DNA from: Bacteroidales bacterium
Lineage (GTDB): Bacteria; Bacteroidota; Bacteroidia; Bacteroidales; CG2-30-32-10
Direction of reading: 5' to 3'
Assembly (NCBI GenBank): GCA_035353855.1
Contig: DAOQAK010000033.1
Span: forward strand, 1-45,948
Length of the DNA: 45,948 nucleotides
In this document: positions 33,645 to 41,910 of the stretch, piece by piece
How the letters are laid out: each line of letters begins with the position of its first letter
Position numbering within the stretch: the stretch's first letter is position 1
Translations under genes and position numbers: made by a program
The notes under the pieces: model-generated
What the model saw: only the letters and a program-made list of their open reading frames with translations
Told to the model about the DNA's origin: nothing
Databases searched by the model: none

Positions 33645-35912
33645 ATGTCTAAGTCTACAAAAATTTTAAAAAAGGTAAGCAAATTAAATAATATCCTAAA
33701 CTCTGAGAATGGTTCACATATATGGCAATTCTCAAGGGTAGGCGGTGTAAACAGAGTAAACCTTGAAACCGGAATGGATTTGGTTTCACTGGAATACCTG
33801 GATCAGAAACTATGGACTGCATTAAGCTGCCCCGTTTATGGAATGGAAATAGACCCCAAAACTCTTGAGCTTATTGATAGCGATAAAGATGAACGAATCA
33901 GGGTTCCTGAAATCCTTAACGCAGTAAAATGGATAACTTCTGTTATTAACAATCCTGATGACCTGGTAAAAGAAAATAAAAGTTTGCCTTTGTCGGCCAT
34001 TAATGAAAGCACAGAAGAAGGGAAAAAATTACTTACATCTGCCCGGCAAATTCTTTCAAACTTAGGAATACCCGATAATACAGAGATCACTGTTGAAGAA
34101 ACTTCGGATACTGTTAAAATCTTTGCAAATACTAAATTCAATGGCGATGGCATTATTACTGAAGATTCAACAGATGATGAAAAAATAAAAAAACTCATTA
34201 ACGATATTATTTCATGTGTTGGTTCTGCAAACGACCTGAATGGAAAACCCGGTATTTCAATAGACCACGTAAATGATTTTTATAAAAACTGTGAAGATTA
34301 TTCGAACTGGTACACTAAAGCAGAAGCTGATATAAAAAAAATATTACCTTTTGCTGATTCTACAGCCGAAGCATTTTCAGCTTTCAGTACTATCAAACAT
34401 AAAATAGAAGACTACTTTTTAAGATGCCGTTTGGCAGAATTTGATTCTGATTCGGTTGATATTTTAAATTCACTGAATACACGATACGAAGGAATAAGTA
34501 AAAAAGACCTGTCTTCATGCATTGATGAAATAGCAGGCTTTACTCTTACAAAAATCGAAACAAAAAAACCGCTTCCACTTACAAAGGGCATTAATCCTGC
34601 ATGGGAAAAAGCTATTGAAAATCTCAGGAATTTAGTAATCAACCCTGAATTTCCCGGCAAAGAAAATTTAACAGAAACCGAATGGGAAAATATATGCAGA
34701 AAATTTGACGATTACATTAACTGGCAATCTGAAAAAATTGGTGTAGCAGTTGAAAAATTAGGATTATCATTCATACGTGAATTGCTCAAAGGAAATTCAA
34801 AAGAATATTTATATTCATTAATTGAAGAGGATAAAGCACTTGAAGAGAATACAAATAATATATTTTTAGTTGATAAATTGGTAAGGTATTATCGCGATCT
34901 TTATAAACTGTTAAAAAATTATGTAACTTTTTACGATTTTTATTCACCCGATTCAAAAGCAATATTCCAGGCAGGAAGTTTATATATCGACCAGCGTTGC
35001 TGCGACCTTTGTATAAAGGTTAGCGATATGAACAAGCACAATGCAATTGCAAGATTAAGCGGAATATGTTTAATTTATTGTGAATGCTATTCCAAAACTA
35101 AAAATAAAGTAATGACTATTGTAGCTGCATTGACCGATGGAGATTTCGATGATATTGAAGTTGGCAGAAATGCAATATTTTACGATAGGCAGGGCGACGA
35201 CTGGGATGCAACAATTGTAAAGATAATTGAACATCCTATAAGTATCCGACAAGCTTTTTGGTCGCCGTATAAAAAAGTATCAAAATTTATTTCCAAACAA
35301 ATTGAAAAGTTTGCATCAGCCAAAGAAAAAGAAGTTGATACTGCAACAACATCAAGAATAGAAAAAACAACCGCTAAAGTTGACAATGGGTTAAAAACCT
35401 CTATACAAACTGCACCTGAAGCACCTGTACCTGTTAGCGTACCTGCTCCTCCTCCCCCGCATCAACCATTCGATATTGGTAAATTTGTAGGAATATTTGC
35501 AGCCATCAGTCTTGCACTTGGAGCAATCGGGTCAGTAATTGCATCGATGTTAACAGGATTTTTCGGACTTGTATGGTGGAAGATGCCTTTGGCAATTACC
35601 GGTATTATTTTATGTATTTCAGGGCCATCGATGATACTTGCATGGCTTAAACTTCGTAAAAGGAATCTTGCTCCTATTTTAGATGCAAACGGATGGGCAA
35701 TAAATGCACGTGCTACAATTAATATTCCTTTTGGAAATACATTAACCCATTTGGCTGTATTGCCTGAAAATTCACATTTAAACCTGGTAGATCCATTTGT
35801 AAAAAAGAAAAAACCGTTTATCCCAATTTTAATAACGTTTTTTATCCTGCTTTGTATAGCAGCATACGTATTGTGGCATTACGGATTTCTTACAAAATGG
35901 GGAATATTATAA
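33645..35912 (+). CDS. Large membrane protein with EF-hand-like loops, function unknown
   Basis: The 755 residues form no family I can name. There is an EF-hand-like loop at 78-89: IDSDKDERIRVPEIL has Asp at positions 1, 3, 5 and Glu at 12, with Ile at 8, though Gly6 is replaced by Glu. A second, degenerate one lies near 165-176 (KFNGDGIITEDS). A long, mostly helical middle follows, then a Pro-rich stretch (about 588-605, PVPVSVPAPPPP) and three membrane segments (about 615-637, 646-668, 724-745), the last close to the C-terminus. The N-terminus has no signal peptide, so most of the protein is predicted to be cytoplasmic with a C-terminal membrane anchor. Confidence 0.6.
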   Translation: MSKSTKILKKVSKLNNILNSENGSHIWQFSRVGGVNRVNLETGMDLVSLEYLDQKLWTALSCPVYGMEIDPKTLELIDSDKDERIRVPEILNAVKWITSVINNPDDLVKENKSLPLSAINESTEEGKKLLTSARQILSNLGIPDNTEITVEETSDTVKIFANTKFNGDGIITEDSTDDEKIKKLINDIISCVGSANDLNGKPGISIDHVNDFYKNCEDYSNWYTKAEADIKKILPFADSTAEAFSAFSTIKHKIEDYFLRCRLAEFDSDSVDILNSLNTRYEGISKKDLSSCIDEIAGFTLTKIETKKPLPLTKGINPAWEKAIENLRNLVINPEFPGKENLTETEWENICRKFDDYINWQSEKIGVAVEKLGLSFIRELLKGNSKEYLYSLIEEDKALEENTNNIFLVDKLVRYYRDLYKLLKNYVTFYDFYSPDSKAIFQAGSLYIDQRCCDLCIKVSDMNKHNAIARLSGICLIYCECYSKTKNKVMTIVAALTDGDFDDIEVGRNAIFYDRQGDDWDATIVKIIEHPISIRQAFWSPYKKVSKFISKQIEKFASAKEKEVDTATTSRIEKTTAKVDNGLKTSIQTAPEAPVPVSVPAPPPPHQPFDIGKFVGIFAAISLALGAIGSVIASMLTGFFGLVWWKMPLAITGIILCISGPSMILAWLKLRKRNLAPILDANGWAINARATINIPFGNTLTHLAVLPENSHLNLVDPFVKKKKPFIPILITFFILLCIAAYVLWHYGFLTKWGIL

Positions 35913-35935
35913 TATCATTTGTTAATTTATATTTC

Positions 35936-37129
35936 TTAGTATAAAAAATAATCATACGGATACCGTGTAATATGTATTTCCTTTACTTTACGGTATAGCA
36001 TCATTCTGAAATCTTCGATATTTTGTTTTTGAGTGGCTGAAATAAAAATGGCAGGCATATTATTTTTCGACATCCATGTTTTCTGAAGTTCATCCAGTGT
36101 AAGATTCTTTTTTGTAGAAGGAGTGAGATCATCTTCCTCTTTTTCAATAAATTTATATGCATCAATTTTATTAAAAACAATAATGGTAGGCTTATCGGAA
36201 GATTTAATTTCTTTCAGTGTTTGCTTTACCACATCAATTTGTTCTTCAAAATTCGGGTGAGATATATCGACAATATGCAATAAAATATCTGCTTCACGTA
36301 CTTCATCAAGCGTTGATTTGAATGATTCCACAAGGCCTACCGGAAGTTTGCGTATAAATCCAACCGTATCTGAAAGTAAAAAAGGAAGATTTCCTATCAC
36401 CACTTTTCTTACTGTAGTGTCGAGTGTGGCAAATAATTTATTTTCGGCAAATACATTCGACTTGCTGATAAGATTCATAATCGTGGATTTCCCCACATTG
36501 GTGTAACCAACCAAAGCCACGCGTACCAAGCCTTCCCTGTTGCCACGCTGTGTTGCCATTTGCTTGTCAATGGTTTTTAGTTTATCTTTCAGTAGCGAAA
36601 TCCTATCACGAATAACACGACGATCCGTTTCAATTTCCTTTTCCCCCGGACCACGCAAACCTATACCCCCACGCTGTTTTGAAAGATGTGTCCACATTCG
36701 TGTAAGGCGTGGAAGTAAATATTCATACTGAGCTAATTCTACCTGGGTCTTGGCATATGCAGTTTTCGCACGCTTTGCAAAAATGTAAAGTATCAGGTTA
36801 TTACGATCTAGTATCTTACATTCCAAAACATTTTCAATATTGCGTATTTGCGATGGACTAAGTTCATCATCAAATACAGCAACATCTATTTTATTTTCCT
36901 TAACATAATTTTTAATCTCTTCCAGTTTCCCTGAACCTACAAAAGTACTTCTATCAGCCATTACAAGTCGCTGTACAAATCGCTTCACAGGAATTGCTCC
37001 GGCAGTATCAACCAAAAAAGCAAGTTCATCAAGATATTCTTTAACACGCTCTTCGTCCTGCCTGGGAGTAATTATTCCAACCAAAATAGCATTCTCGGGA
37101 ATTATATCAGTATAGATAGGATCAGGCAT
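35936..37129 (-). CDS. hflX: Ribosome-associated GTPase HflX
   Basis: HflX splits or rescues stalled ribosomes, using GTP. The N-terminal HflX domain (about 1-190) ends in the conserved glycine-rich linker RGGIGLRGPGEKEIETDRRV. The G domain shows G1 GYTNVGKST (about 207-215), DTTVRK, G3 DTVGFI and G4 NKID. The length of 397 residues is usual. It lies seven bases downstream of the four-helix membrane protein gene on the same strand. Confidence 0.95.
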   Translation of the reverse strand: MPDPIYTDIIPENAILVGIITPRQDEERVKEYLDELAFLVDTAGAIPVKRFVQRLVMADRSTFVGSGKLEEIKNYVKENKIDVAVFDDELSPSQIRNIENVLECKILDRNNLILYIFAKRAKTAYAKTQVELAQYEYLLPRLTRMWTHLSKQRGGIGLRGPGEKEIETDRRVIRDRISLLKDKLKTIDKQMATQRGNREGLVRVALVGYTNVGKSTIMNLISKSNVFAENKLFATLDTTVRKVVIGNLPFLLSDTVGFIRKLPVGLVESFKSTLDEVREADILLHIVDISHPNFEEQIDVVKQTLKEIKSSDKPTIIVFNKIDAYKFIEKEEDDLTPSTKKNLTLDELQKTWMSKNNMPAIFISATQKQNIEDFRMMLYRKVKEIHITRYPYDYFLY

Positions 37130-37136
37130 TCAGGAT

Positions 37137-37478
37137 TTAATTTTTATTTCCCGCTGTAAAATAATATAACGAGACCGAAGCAATAATAAAATATATAGCA
37201 AGGTTGGCATCAACACCACCGGAAAAAAGCATAATTATTCGATATACAGAAACAAGAAATAACATAAGCCCCGAAAACACTGTAATTCCGGGTTTATTCA
37301 TAAAACCACCTAAAAACAAGAGTGTTCCAAAAACAATATACACCAAAGCTACATAAAATTGTATGGTTTTGTATTCAAATCCTTTTAGTGTTCCAATAAA
37401 AGTTACAAATACAAAAACTGCCAAAGCTAATCGCATCAACCATGTTGCAAACGGCAGTAATCCTTTAACGGGTTTCAT
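37137..37478 (-). CDS. Four-helix membrane protein
   Basis: The 113 residues contain four hydrophobic segments (about 12-28, 40-60, 68-85, 93-108) with almost no soluble part. No family is recognised. It lies 7 bases upstream of hflX on the same strand and is likely co-transcribed with it. Confidence 0.55.
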   Translation of the reverse strand: MKPVKGLLPFATWLMRLALAVFVFVTFIGTLKGFEYKTIQFYVALVYIVFGTLLFLGGFMNKPGITVFSGLMLFLVSVYRIIMLFSGGVDANLAIYFIIASVSLYYFTAGNKN

Positions 37479-37524
37479 CTGGTTATTAAAATAAGTTTAT
37501 AAAAATATAATTTTAGTTTTGAGG

Positions 37525-37608
37525 TATAGGGGTATAGGGTATAAAAGGTATAAGGAAATATTTTTTATTTTCCCTTTATACCATATACCTTATTCCTTTA
37601 TACTTTCA
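37525..37608. terminator. Imperfect inverted repeat, possible terminator
   Basis: A left arm rich in ggtata words (gtataggggtatagggtata, then aaaaggtataaggaaat) faces a right arm of ccctttataccatatacctt type with T-runs. It lies downstream of trpS and upstream of the four-helix gene, both on the minus strand. The stem is long but imperfect. Confidence 0.4.
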
Positions 37609-37611
37609 TTA

Positions 37612-38607
37612 TTAAAACTCTTTATATCCAATAATTTCGCGTACTTCGCGTAAAGTTTTCGATGCACTTTCGCGAGCTTTTTCAGCGCCCTGTTTTACAA
37701 CTTTCCTTAAATAATCTTTATCGGAATCAATCTCTTTAATTTTACTACGAAATGGTTCAAGGAATTTAATGATATCCTCAGCTAATTGTTTTTTCATATC
37801 GCCATAACGAATCTGGCAATTGTTGTAAAGATTATTGAAATGATCATAAGTATCGGCAGATGAAAGTGTTTTCATCAAACTGAAAATATTTTCAATAGCT
37901 TGTGGTTTCACCTGATTTGGTTCTGTAGGCCCTGCATCGGTAACCGCACGCATCACTTTTTTACGAATCACTTCGGGTTCATCGGCTAAGAATATTGCGT
38001 TGCCTTCACCTTCCGATTTTCCCATTTTTGTTGCTCCGTCGAGTCCCGGGATTTTGATCAACTCTTCACCAAAGTTAAAAGCATAAGGTTCTACAAAATA
38101 TTCAACTTTATACATGCGGTTAAAACGGTTTGTAAAAGTACGCGCCATTTCAAGATGTTGTTCCTGATCTTTACCAACAGGCACTTTTGTACCTTTATGA
38201 ATAATAACATCGGCAGCCATAAGTACCGGGTATGTAAGCAATCCGGCATTAATATTATCGGGATGTTTGCGGACTTTTTCTTTAAAAGATGTGCAACGTT
38301 CCAGTTCGCCAAGATATGCATTCATATTCAGCAATAAATATAATTCTGAAATTTCAGGAACATCGCTTTGAATATAAATTGTAGCTGCATCAGGATCAAG
38401 GCCACAGGCAAGGTATTCAACCAGAACCTGTTTTACATTATTATGTAAATCCTGCGGTGTGGGATGTGTTGTTAATGAATGATAATCGGCAATAAAAAAG
38501 AAGCAACGATGTTCATGTTGCATCTTTAAAAAATTTTTAATTGCACCAAAATAATTGCCGAGGTGCAAATTTCCTGTTGAGCGTATTCCGCTTACTACTG
38601 TTTCCAT
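37612..38607 (-). CDS. trpS: Tryptophanyl-tRNA synthetase
   Basis: Charges tRNA-Trp. The class I signature is present: HIGH-type GNLHLGNY (12-19) and KMSKS-type TKMGKSEG (193-200). The active-site blocks GLLTYPVLMAADVIIHKGTKVPVGKDQEQHLEMAR and IKIPGLDGATKMGKSE are typical. The 331-residue length is usual. A weak -7 box (TACCTTCG on the minus strand, 38612-38619) lies only four bases before the ATG, which would imply a nearly leaderless message. Confidence 0.96.
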   Translation of the reverse strand: METVVSGIRSTGNLHLGNYFGAIKNFLKMQHEHRCFFFIADYHSLTTHPTPQDLHNNVKQVLVEYLACGLDPDAATIYIQSDVPEISELYLLLNMNAYLGELERCTSFKEKVRKHPDNINAGLLTYPVLMAADVIIHKGTKVPVGKDQEQHLEMARTFTNRFNRMYKVEYFVEPYAFNFGEELIKIPGLDGATKMGKSEGEGNAIFLADEPEVIRKKVMRAVTDAGPTEPNQVKPQAIENIFSLMKTLSSADTYDHFNNLYNNCQIRYGDMKKQLAEDIIKFLEPFRSKIKEIDSDKDYLRKVVKQGAEKARESASKTLREVREIIGYKEF

Positions 38608-38660
38608 GCCGCGAAGGTAAGAAAAATTGTTTGTTGAAAATCAGCAAACTGATATATAGT

Positions 38661-38804
38661 AACAGTTCGGTAATTTTTCAGTAAATTTTGGGCTAAAGCC
38701 CAGTTTCATCGAGTTTTTTAACCCCGACCTTAAGGTCGGGGTTAATGTGAAACCCACAATTATCAAGGACTTTAGTCCTTACATAAAAAAATTACCGAAC
38801 TGTT
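38661..38804. repeat. 144-bp cloverleaf-like inverted-repeat element
   Basis: AACAGTTCGGTAATTTTT (38661-38678) is the exact reverse complement of 38787-38804. Inside lie three hairpins: GGGCTAAAGCCC (38690-38701); a perfect 24-base palindrome at 38720-38743 (arms aaccccgacctt and its complement); and AAGGACTTTAGTCCTT (38765-38780). GTTTCA (38703-38708) and TGAAAC (38748-38753) enclose the middle one. The unit has no open reading frame. It has the form of a non-autonomous palindromic mobile element (REP/MITE-like) or a structured RNA. Confidence 0.85.
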
Positions 38805-38863
38805 GATATCGAAAAATGAGTGAATAATTTTTTTTATTTATTTTTTCTTTTACAGAATTTATG

Positions 38864-38871
38864 TAACTTTG
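38864..38871 (+). promoter_or_regulatory. -7 box for tRNA-Gln
   Basis: TAACTTTG matches TAnnTTTG and lies 9 bases before the tRNA 5' end. Confidence 0.55.
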
Positions 38872-38880
38872 CATCCTCAT

Positions 38881-38953
38881 TGTCCTGTGGTGTAACTGGC
38901 AACACGTCTGTCTCTGGAACAGAAGAGTTCAGGTTCGACCCCTGACAGGACAA
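38881..38953 (+). tRNA. tRNA-Gln (CUG)
   Basis: A 73-nt tRNA: acceptor TGTCCTG with CAGGACA, anticodon stem TCTGT/ACAGA with loop CTCTGGA (anticodon CTG), T stem TCAGG/CCTGA with T loop TTCGACC. CCA is not encoded. An independent terminator follows. Confidence 0.95.
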
Positions 38954-38961
38954 CAAAAAGC

Positions 38962-38995
38962 AAAAACCTCGTAATAATAATTATGAGGTTTTTTT
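38962..38995 (+). terminator. Terminator after tRNA-Gln
   Basis: AAAACCTC pairs with GAGGTTTT, with an AT-rich loop and a T-run after the stem. Confidence 0.75.
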
Positions 38996-39015
38996 ATTTA
39001 TTTCATATTTCATTT

Positions 39016-39023
39016 TAACTTTG
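39016..39023 (+). promoter_or_regulatory. -7 box for the 39042 lipoprotein
   Basis: TAACTTTG matches TAnnTTTG and lies 18 bases before ATG 39042. It overlaps the alternative TTG start at 39021, which argues for the ATG. Confidence 0.5.
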
Positions 39024-39041
39024 ATAAAAAAATTAATATTT

Positions 39042-39677
39042 ATGAAAACTACTATTTATTCTTTTTTAATTGTTTGCAGTTGTTTGTTTTTTTCTTCATG
39101 TGCAAAAGACACACTTAGCGATGCCGAAAAATTAGCTGCATTAAAAAATGTTTCTTATACTTTTAATAATATCGGCTTCAATATTACTCTTCCGGCTAAT
39201 GCATTGAACGGTAAAACTTTTGAAGAGCTGATGACAGAAGATTCGGCAACTTATGCTAATCCTGCTAATTACGGTATTGATTTCATTATTAATATGACTG
39301 CCGATAATACAAAAGAAAATGCAGAAGATGCAAAATTTGACGGAATGACTGTGAATATGGTAATGGATACTATTGAATCCTATCCTGTATCAACAGTTGC
39401 AAGTGGTTTTGAAGTATTAAAAAATACAACTCAACAGGTAAATGCCCAGGGAGGGATTAACTTAGAAACACACCGGCTTACGGGATTATATATTTTTAAA
39501 CAGGTTGCAGCCGGCGCAGATCTGGCAACCACATTATCTACAATATTAAATTATAATGTAGGTTCACTTAGTGGTGTAATAAATATGCCCAGTGTTCAAC
39601 AACAAATTCCTACTTCAGCATCCGATGAAATGAAAAATTTTCTTAACGGGCTTATTAATTCAGGTGTATTTGATTAA
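39042..39677 (+). CDS. Lipoprotein of unknown function
   Basis: From ATG 39042 the product has 211 residues with a lipobox (FFSSC, Cys20) and the start CAKDTLSDAEKLAALKN. The rest is acidic and mostly beta-type with no recognised motif, except a repeated FNNIGFNITLP/GMTVNMVMD flavour. An earlier TTG start at 39021 falls inside the -7 box and is rejected. It lies 31 bases upstream of the GroES-like gene. No function is inferred. Confidence 0.7.
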   Translation: MKTTIYSFLIVCSCLFFSSCAKDTLSDAEKLAALKNVSYTFNNIGFNITLPANALNGKTFEELMTEDSATYANPANYGIDFIINMTADNTKENAEDAKFDGMTVNMVMDTIESYPVSTVASGFEVLKNTTQQVNAQGGINLETHRLTGLYIFKQVAAGADLATTLSTILNYNVGSLSGVINMPSVQQQIPTSASDEMKNFLNGLINSGVFD

Positions 39678-39708
39678 TCGTTGATTTTTTAATAACTCAT
39701 AATCTATC

Positions 39709-40086
39709 ATGAACCTTCCGGAAGATAATATTCATAAACTTATTGTTGTAGGTGACCGCGTTTTAATAAAACCTAAAACACTTACCGACCGCACTAAAAG
39801 CGGGTTATATCTTCCGCCTACAGTAATTGAAAAGGAAGAAATTCAAAGCGGATATATCATTAAAGTCGGGCCGGGTTATCCTATTCCTAATAATGCTGAT
39901 GATGACGACACATGGAAAAAAGAAAAAGATAAAGTGAGATATATCCCGCTGCAAGCCAAAGAAGGCGACCTTGCGCTTTATTTACAACGACAAGCCATTG
40001 AAATTGAATTTGAACAGGAAAAATATTTTCTTGTTCCACAGTCGGCAATACTGCTTCTATTAAGAGATGAAGGGTTGTTTGAATAA
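39709..40086 (+). CDS. GroES-like (Cpn10-family) protein
   Basis: The 125 residues match the co-chaperonin fold: VVGDRVLIKPKTLTDRTKSGLYLPP (about 9-33) and GYIIKVGPGYPIPN near the middle correspond to the GroES core. The mobile-loop region is RTKSGLYLP-like. It is longer than canonical GroES (about 95 residues) because of an insertion around 67-86 (NADDDDTWKKEKDKVRYIPL) and a C-terminal extension. No groEL follows, so this is not the main groESL operon. It is probably a paralogue that may partner with a chaperonin elsewhere, or act alone. Confidence 0.82.
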   Translation: MNLPEDNIHKLIVVGDRVLIKPKTLTDRTKSGLYLPPTVIEKEEIQSGYIIKVGPGYPIPNNADDDDTWKKEKDKVRYIPLQAKEGDLALYLQRQAIEIEFEQEKYFLVPQSAILLLLRDEGLFE

Positions 40087-40109
40087 ACCGAACTTAATTG
40101 ATATCTTAA

Positions 40110-41300
40110 ATGTTGTATTTTTTATTTTGTAAATCGAAAGAAAAGAAATTTGTTTCAACTTTTACTTTAATATTTTTTCTCAAGCTAAATATTTATTCAC
40201 AAAATTTGGTTCCTAATCCAAGTTTTGAAGATAAAACAAAATGTTCTGACCAATATGCTGATTGGCTTGATGCACCAGAATTTTGGAATAGTGGTAGTTA
40301 TAGCAGAGAATATTGCAGTTATGCAGAACATTATAATTCTTGCGGTTTAGCTAATTGGAAAGGGATGCCTCAAAACTACTTAGGGTTCCAATATCCGCAT
40401 ACAGGAAGTAGCTATGTAGGACTACAATTGTATCCCGAGTATAGAAGTGATTTTATTCAGGTAAAACTATGCGATACATTGAAAGCTGGTTTTAAATATC
40501 ATGTTGCATTTTATGTTTCTCTAGCTAATAAATCCAATTATGCAATAAACAGTATCGGAGCATATTTATCAAAAAAGAAAATAAAAATATTGCGTGACCC
40601 AGGTTCTGTTAAAGATTATGAGGAGTTATCATTTTGCAAACCACAAATAACAAGCGACTTTAATAAAATTTATGATGATACTTTAAACTGGATGGAAATC
40701 TCGGGTGAATATATGGCAAAAGGCGGGGAAATATACATCATTATTGGCAATTTTAATTCTGATAAACAAACTCAAAAGGAATTAGTAAATTCCAAAAAAA
40801 AAGTGAAAGATGACGACTTAATTGCATATTATTTTATTGATGATGTTTGCGTTTCGGAAATTAAAAATAATAACTTTGATTGTAACTGCAACAATAATAA
40901 TAGTTGTAAATGTAATCTACCACCAGAGAAAAAAATAAAATTCGAAGTTGGAAAACAAATAATTTTAAACAATATATTATTCGAAACAGGGAAAGCAGTT
41001 CTCCTTCCAAAATCTTATGAAGAACTTGATAGTCTTGTACTATACTTGAAGAAAAACTTAAAATTACATATAGAAATTTCGGGATATACTGATAATATAG
41101 GGGCAGAAGCATATAACCAGCTTTTATCTGAGAATAGAGCAAAAGCTGTTTCAAATTATTTGATTTTGAAAGGCATTGATAAATCAAGGGTTTCATATAA
41201 AGGGTTCGGAAGTATTAACCCAATTGCATCAAATGAATCGAATGAAGGTAGAACGAAAAATAGAAGGGTAGAAATTAAATTTTTAAAAATAAATAATTAG
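40110..41300 (+). CDS. OmpA-family protein with cysteine/asparagine linker
   Basis: The 396 residues have a signal-like N-terminus (about 1-30), then a beta-sandwich-like domain beginning NLVPNPSFED (about 32-250), as in many Bacteroidota exported proteins. A linker (about 253-268) carries NCNCNNNNSCKC-type sequence with four cysteines. The C-terminal OmpA/MotB peptidoglycan-binding domain (about 285-394) shows ILFETGKAVLLPKSYEELD, ISGYTDNIG, LSENRAKAVSNYLI and GRTKNRRVEI. It is probably a periplasmic or outer-membrane protein tethered to peptidoglycan. Confidence 0.85.
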   Translation: MLYFLFCKSKEKKFVSTFTLIFFLKLNIYSQNLVPNPSFEDKTKCSDQYADWLDAPEFWNSGSYSREYCSYAEHYNSCGLANWKGMPQNYLGFQYPHTGSSYVGLQLYPEYRSDFIQVKLCDTLKAGFKYHVAFYVSLANKSNYAINSIGAYLSKKKIKILRDPGSVKDYEELSFCKPQITSDFNKIYDDTLNWMEISGEYMAKGGEIYIIIGNFNSDKQTQKELVNSKKKVKDDDLIAYYFIDDVCVSEIKNNNFDCNCNNNNSCKCNLPPEKKIKFEVGKQIILNNILFETGKAVLLPKSYEELDSLVLYLKKNLKLHIEISGYTDNIGAEAYNQLLSENRAKAVSNYLILKGIDKSRVSYKGFGSINPIASNESNEGRTKNRRVEIKFLKINN

Positions 41301-41326
41301 ATGCATTGAAAATATCATTAGAATAA

Positions 41327-41369
41327 TTACGAAGGGCGAATGTGAGAAACTCACATTCGCCCTTCGTAA
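41327..41369. terminator. Perfect 20-bp hairpin terminator
   Basis: The arms are 20 bases each and perfectly complementary, with an AAA loop: ttacgaagggcgaatgtgag on the left. It sits between convergent genes and can serve both. Confidence 0.9.
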
Positions 41370-41385
41370 TTTCATTTATTTTTCC

Positions 41386-41799
41386 TTATGGTTTTGTTGT
41401 CGTTGTAGAAGCTTTTGTAAAAATATATCTTACATAATTTACTGAAGAAACCGTAATGTTTTCAGTACTCATGATTTCCCAACCATAGCTATAAAAATAT
41501 CTTATCATATCTACTTCATTGGTAAATGTTTTGGGTGTTCCGTTTGTTTCTTTTATTCCAAAGTTTTCTTTGTCTCCGTTTACGCTTGGGCCTATTGTAA
41601 ATTCAGTAGTGTTCACCGTTTTATCTACTCCTAAATCAACTATCATAGTCGGTTTAATTGCTGTTCTGCCCGAAACTACCTGCGAAGTATAACTTACCCA
41701 TAATTCAATAAACATATTATTTTTTTTATCGCTTGTTTGCGAATAACTAAAATTATGTATGGCCATTAAAGCCATTGCAATAAGAATAATCTTTTTCAT
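41386..41799 (-). CDS. Small exported protein, function unknown
   Basis: The 137 residues have a signal peptide (about 1-20, ending FSYSQ) and a mature part with DKKNNMFIELWVSY, then beta-like strands and DMIRYFYSYGWEIMS. The C-terminus is Thr-rich (KASTTTTKP). No known family is recognised. It stands alone between the OmpA-family gene and the receiver gene. Confidence 0.65.
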   Translation of the reverse strand: MKKIILIAMALMAIHNFSYSQTSDKKNNMFIELWVSYTSQVVSGRTAIKPTMIVDLGVDKTVNTTEFTIGPSVNGDKENFGIKETNGTPKTFTNEVDMIRYFYSYGWEIMSTENITVSSVNYVRYIFTKASTTTTKP

Positions 41800-41910
41800 A
41801 ATAATTGTTTTTGGTTTATAATTATTTAAGAATGAGAAAACGAATTACTCAAAAATAAATAAAAATAAAGTTACCAGAAAAATTAATTAAATTTTAAAAG
41901 AAGAATAAAT

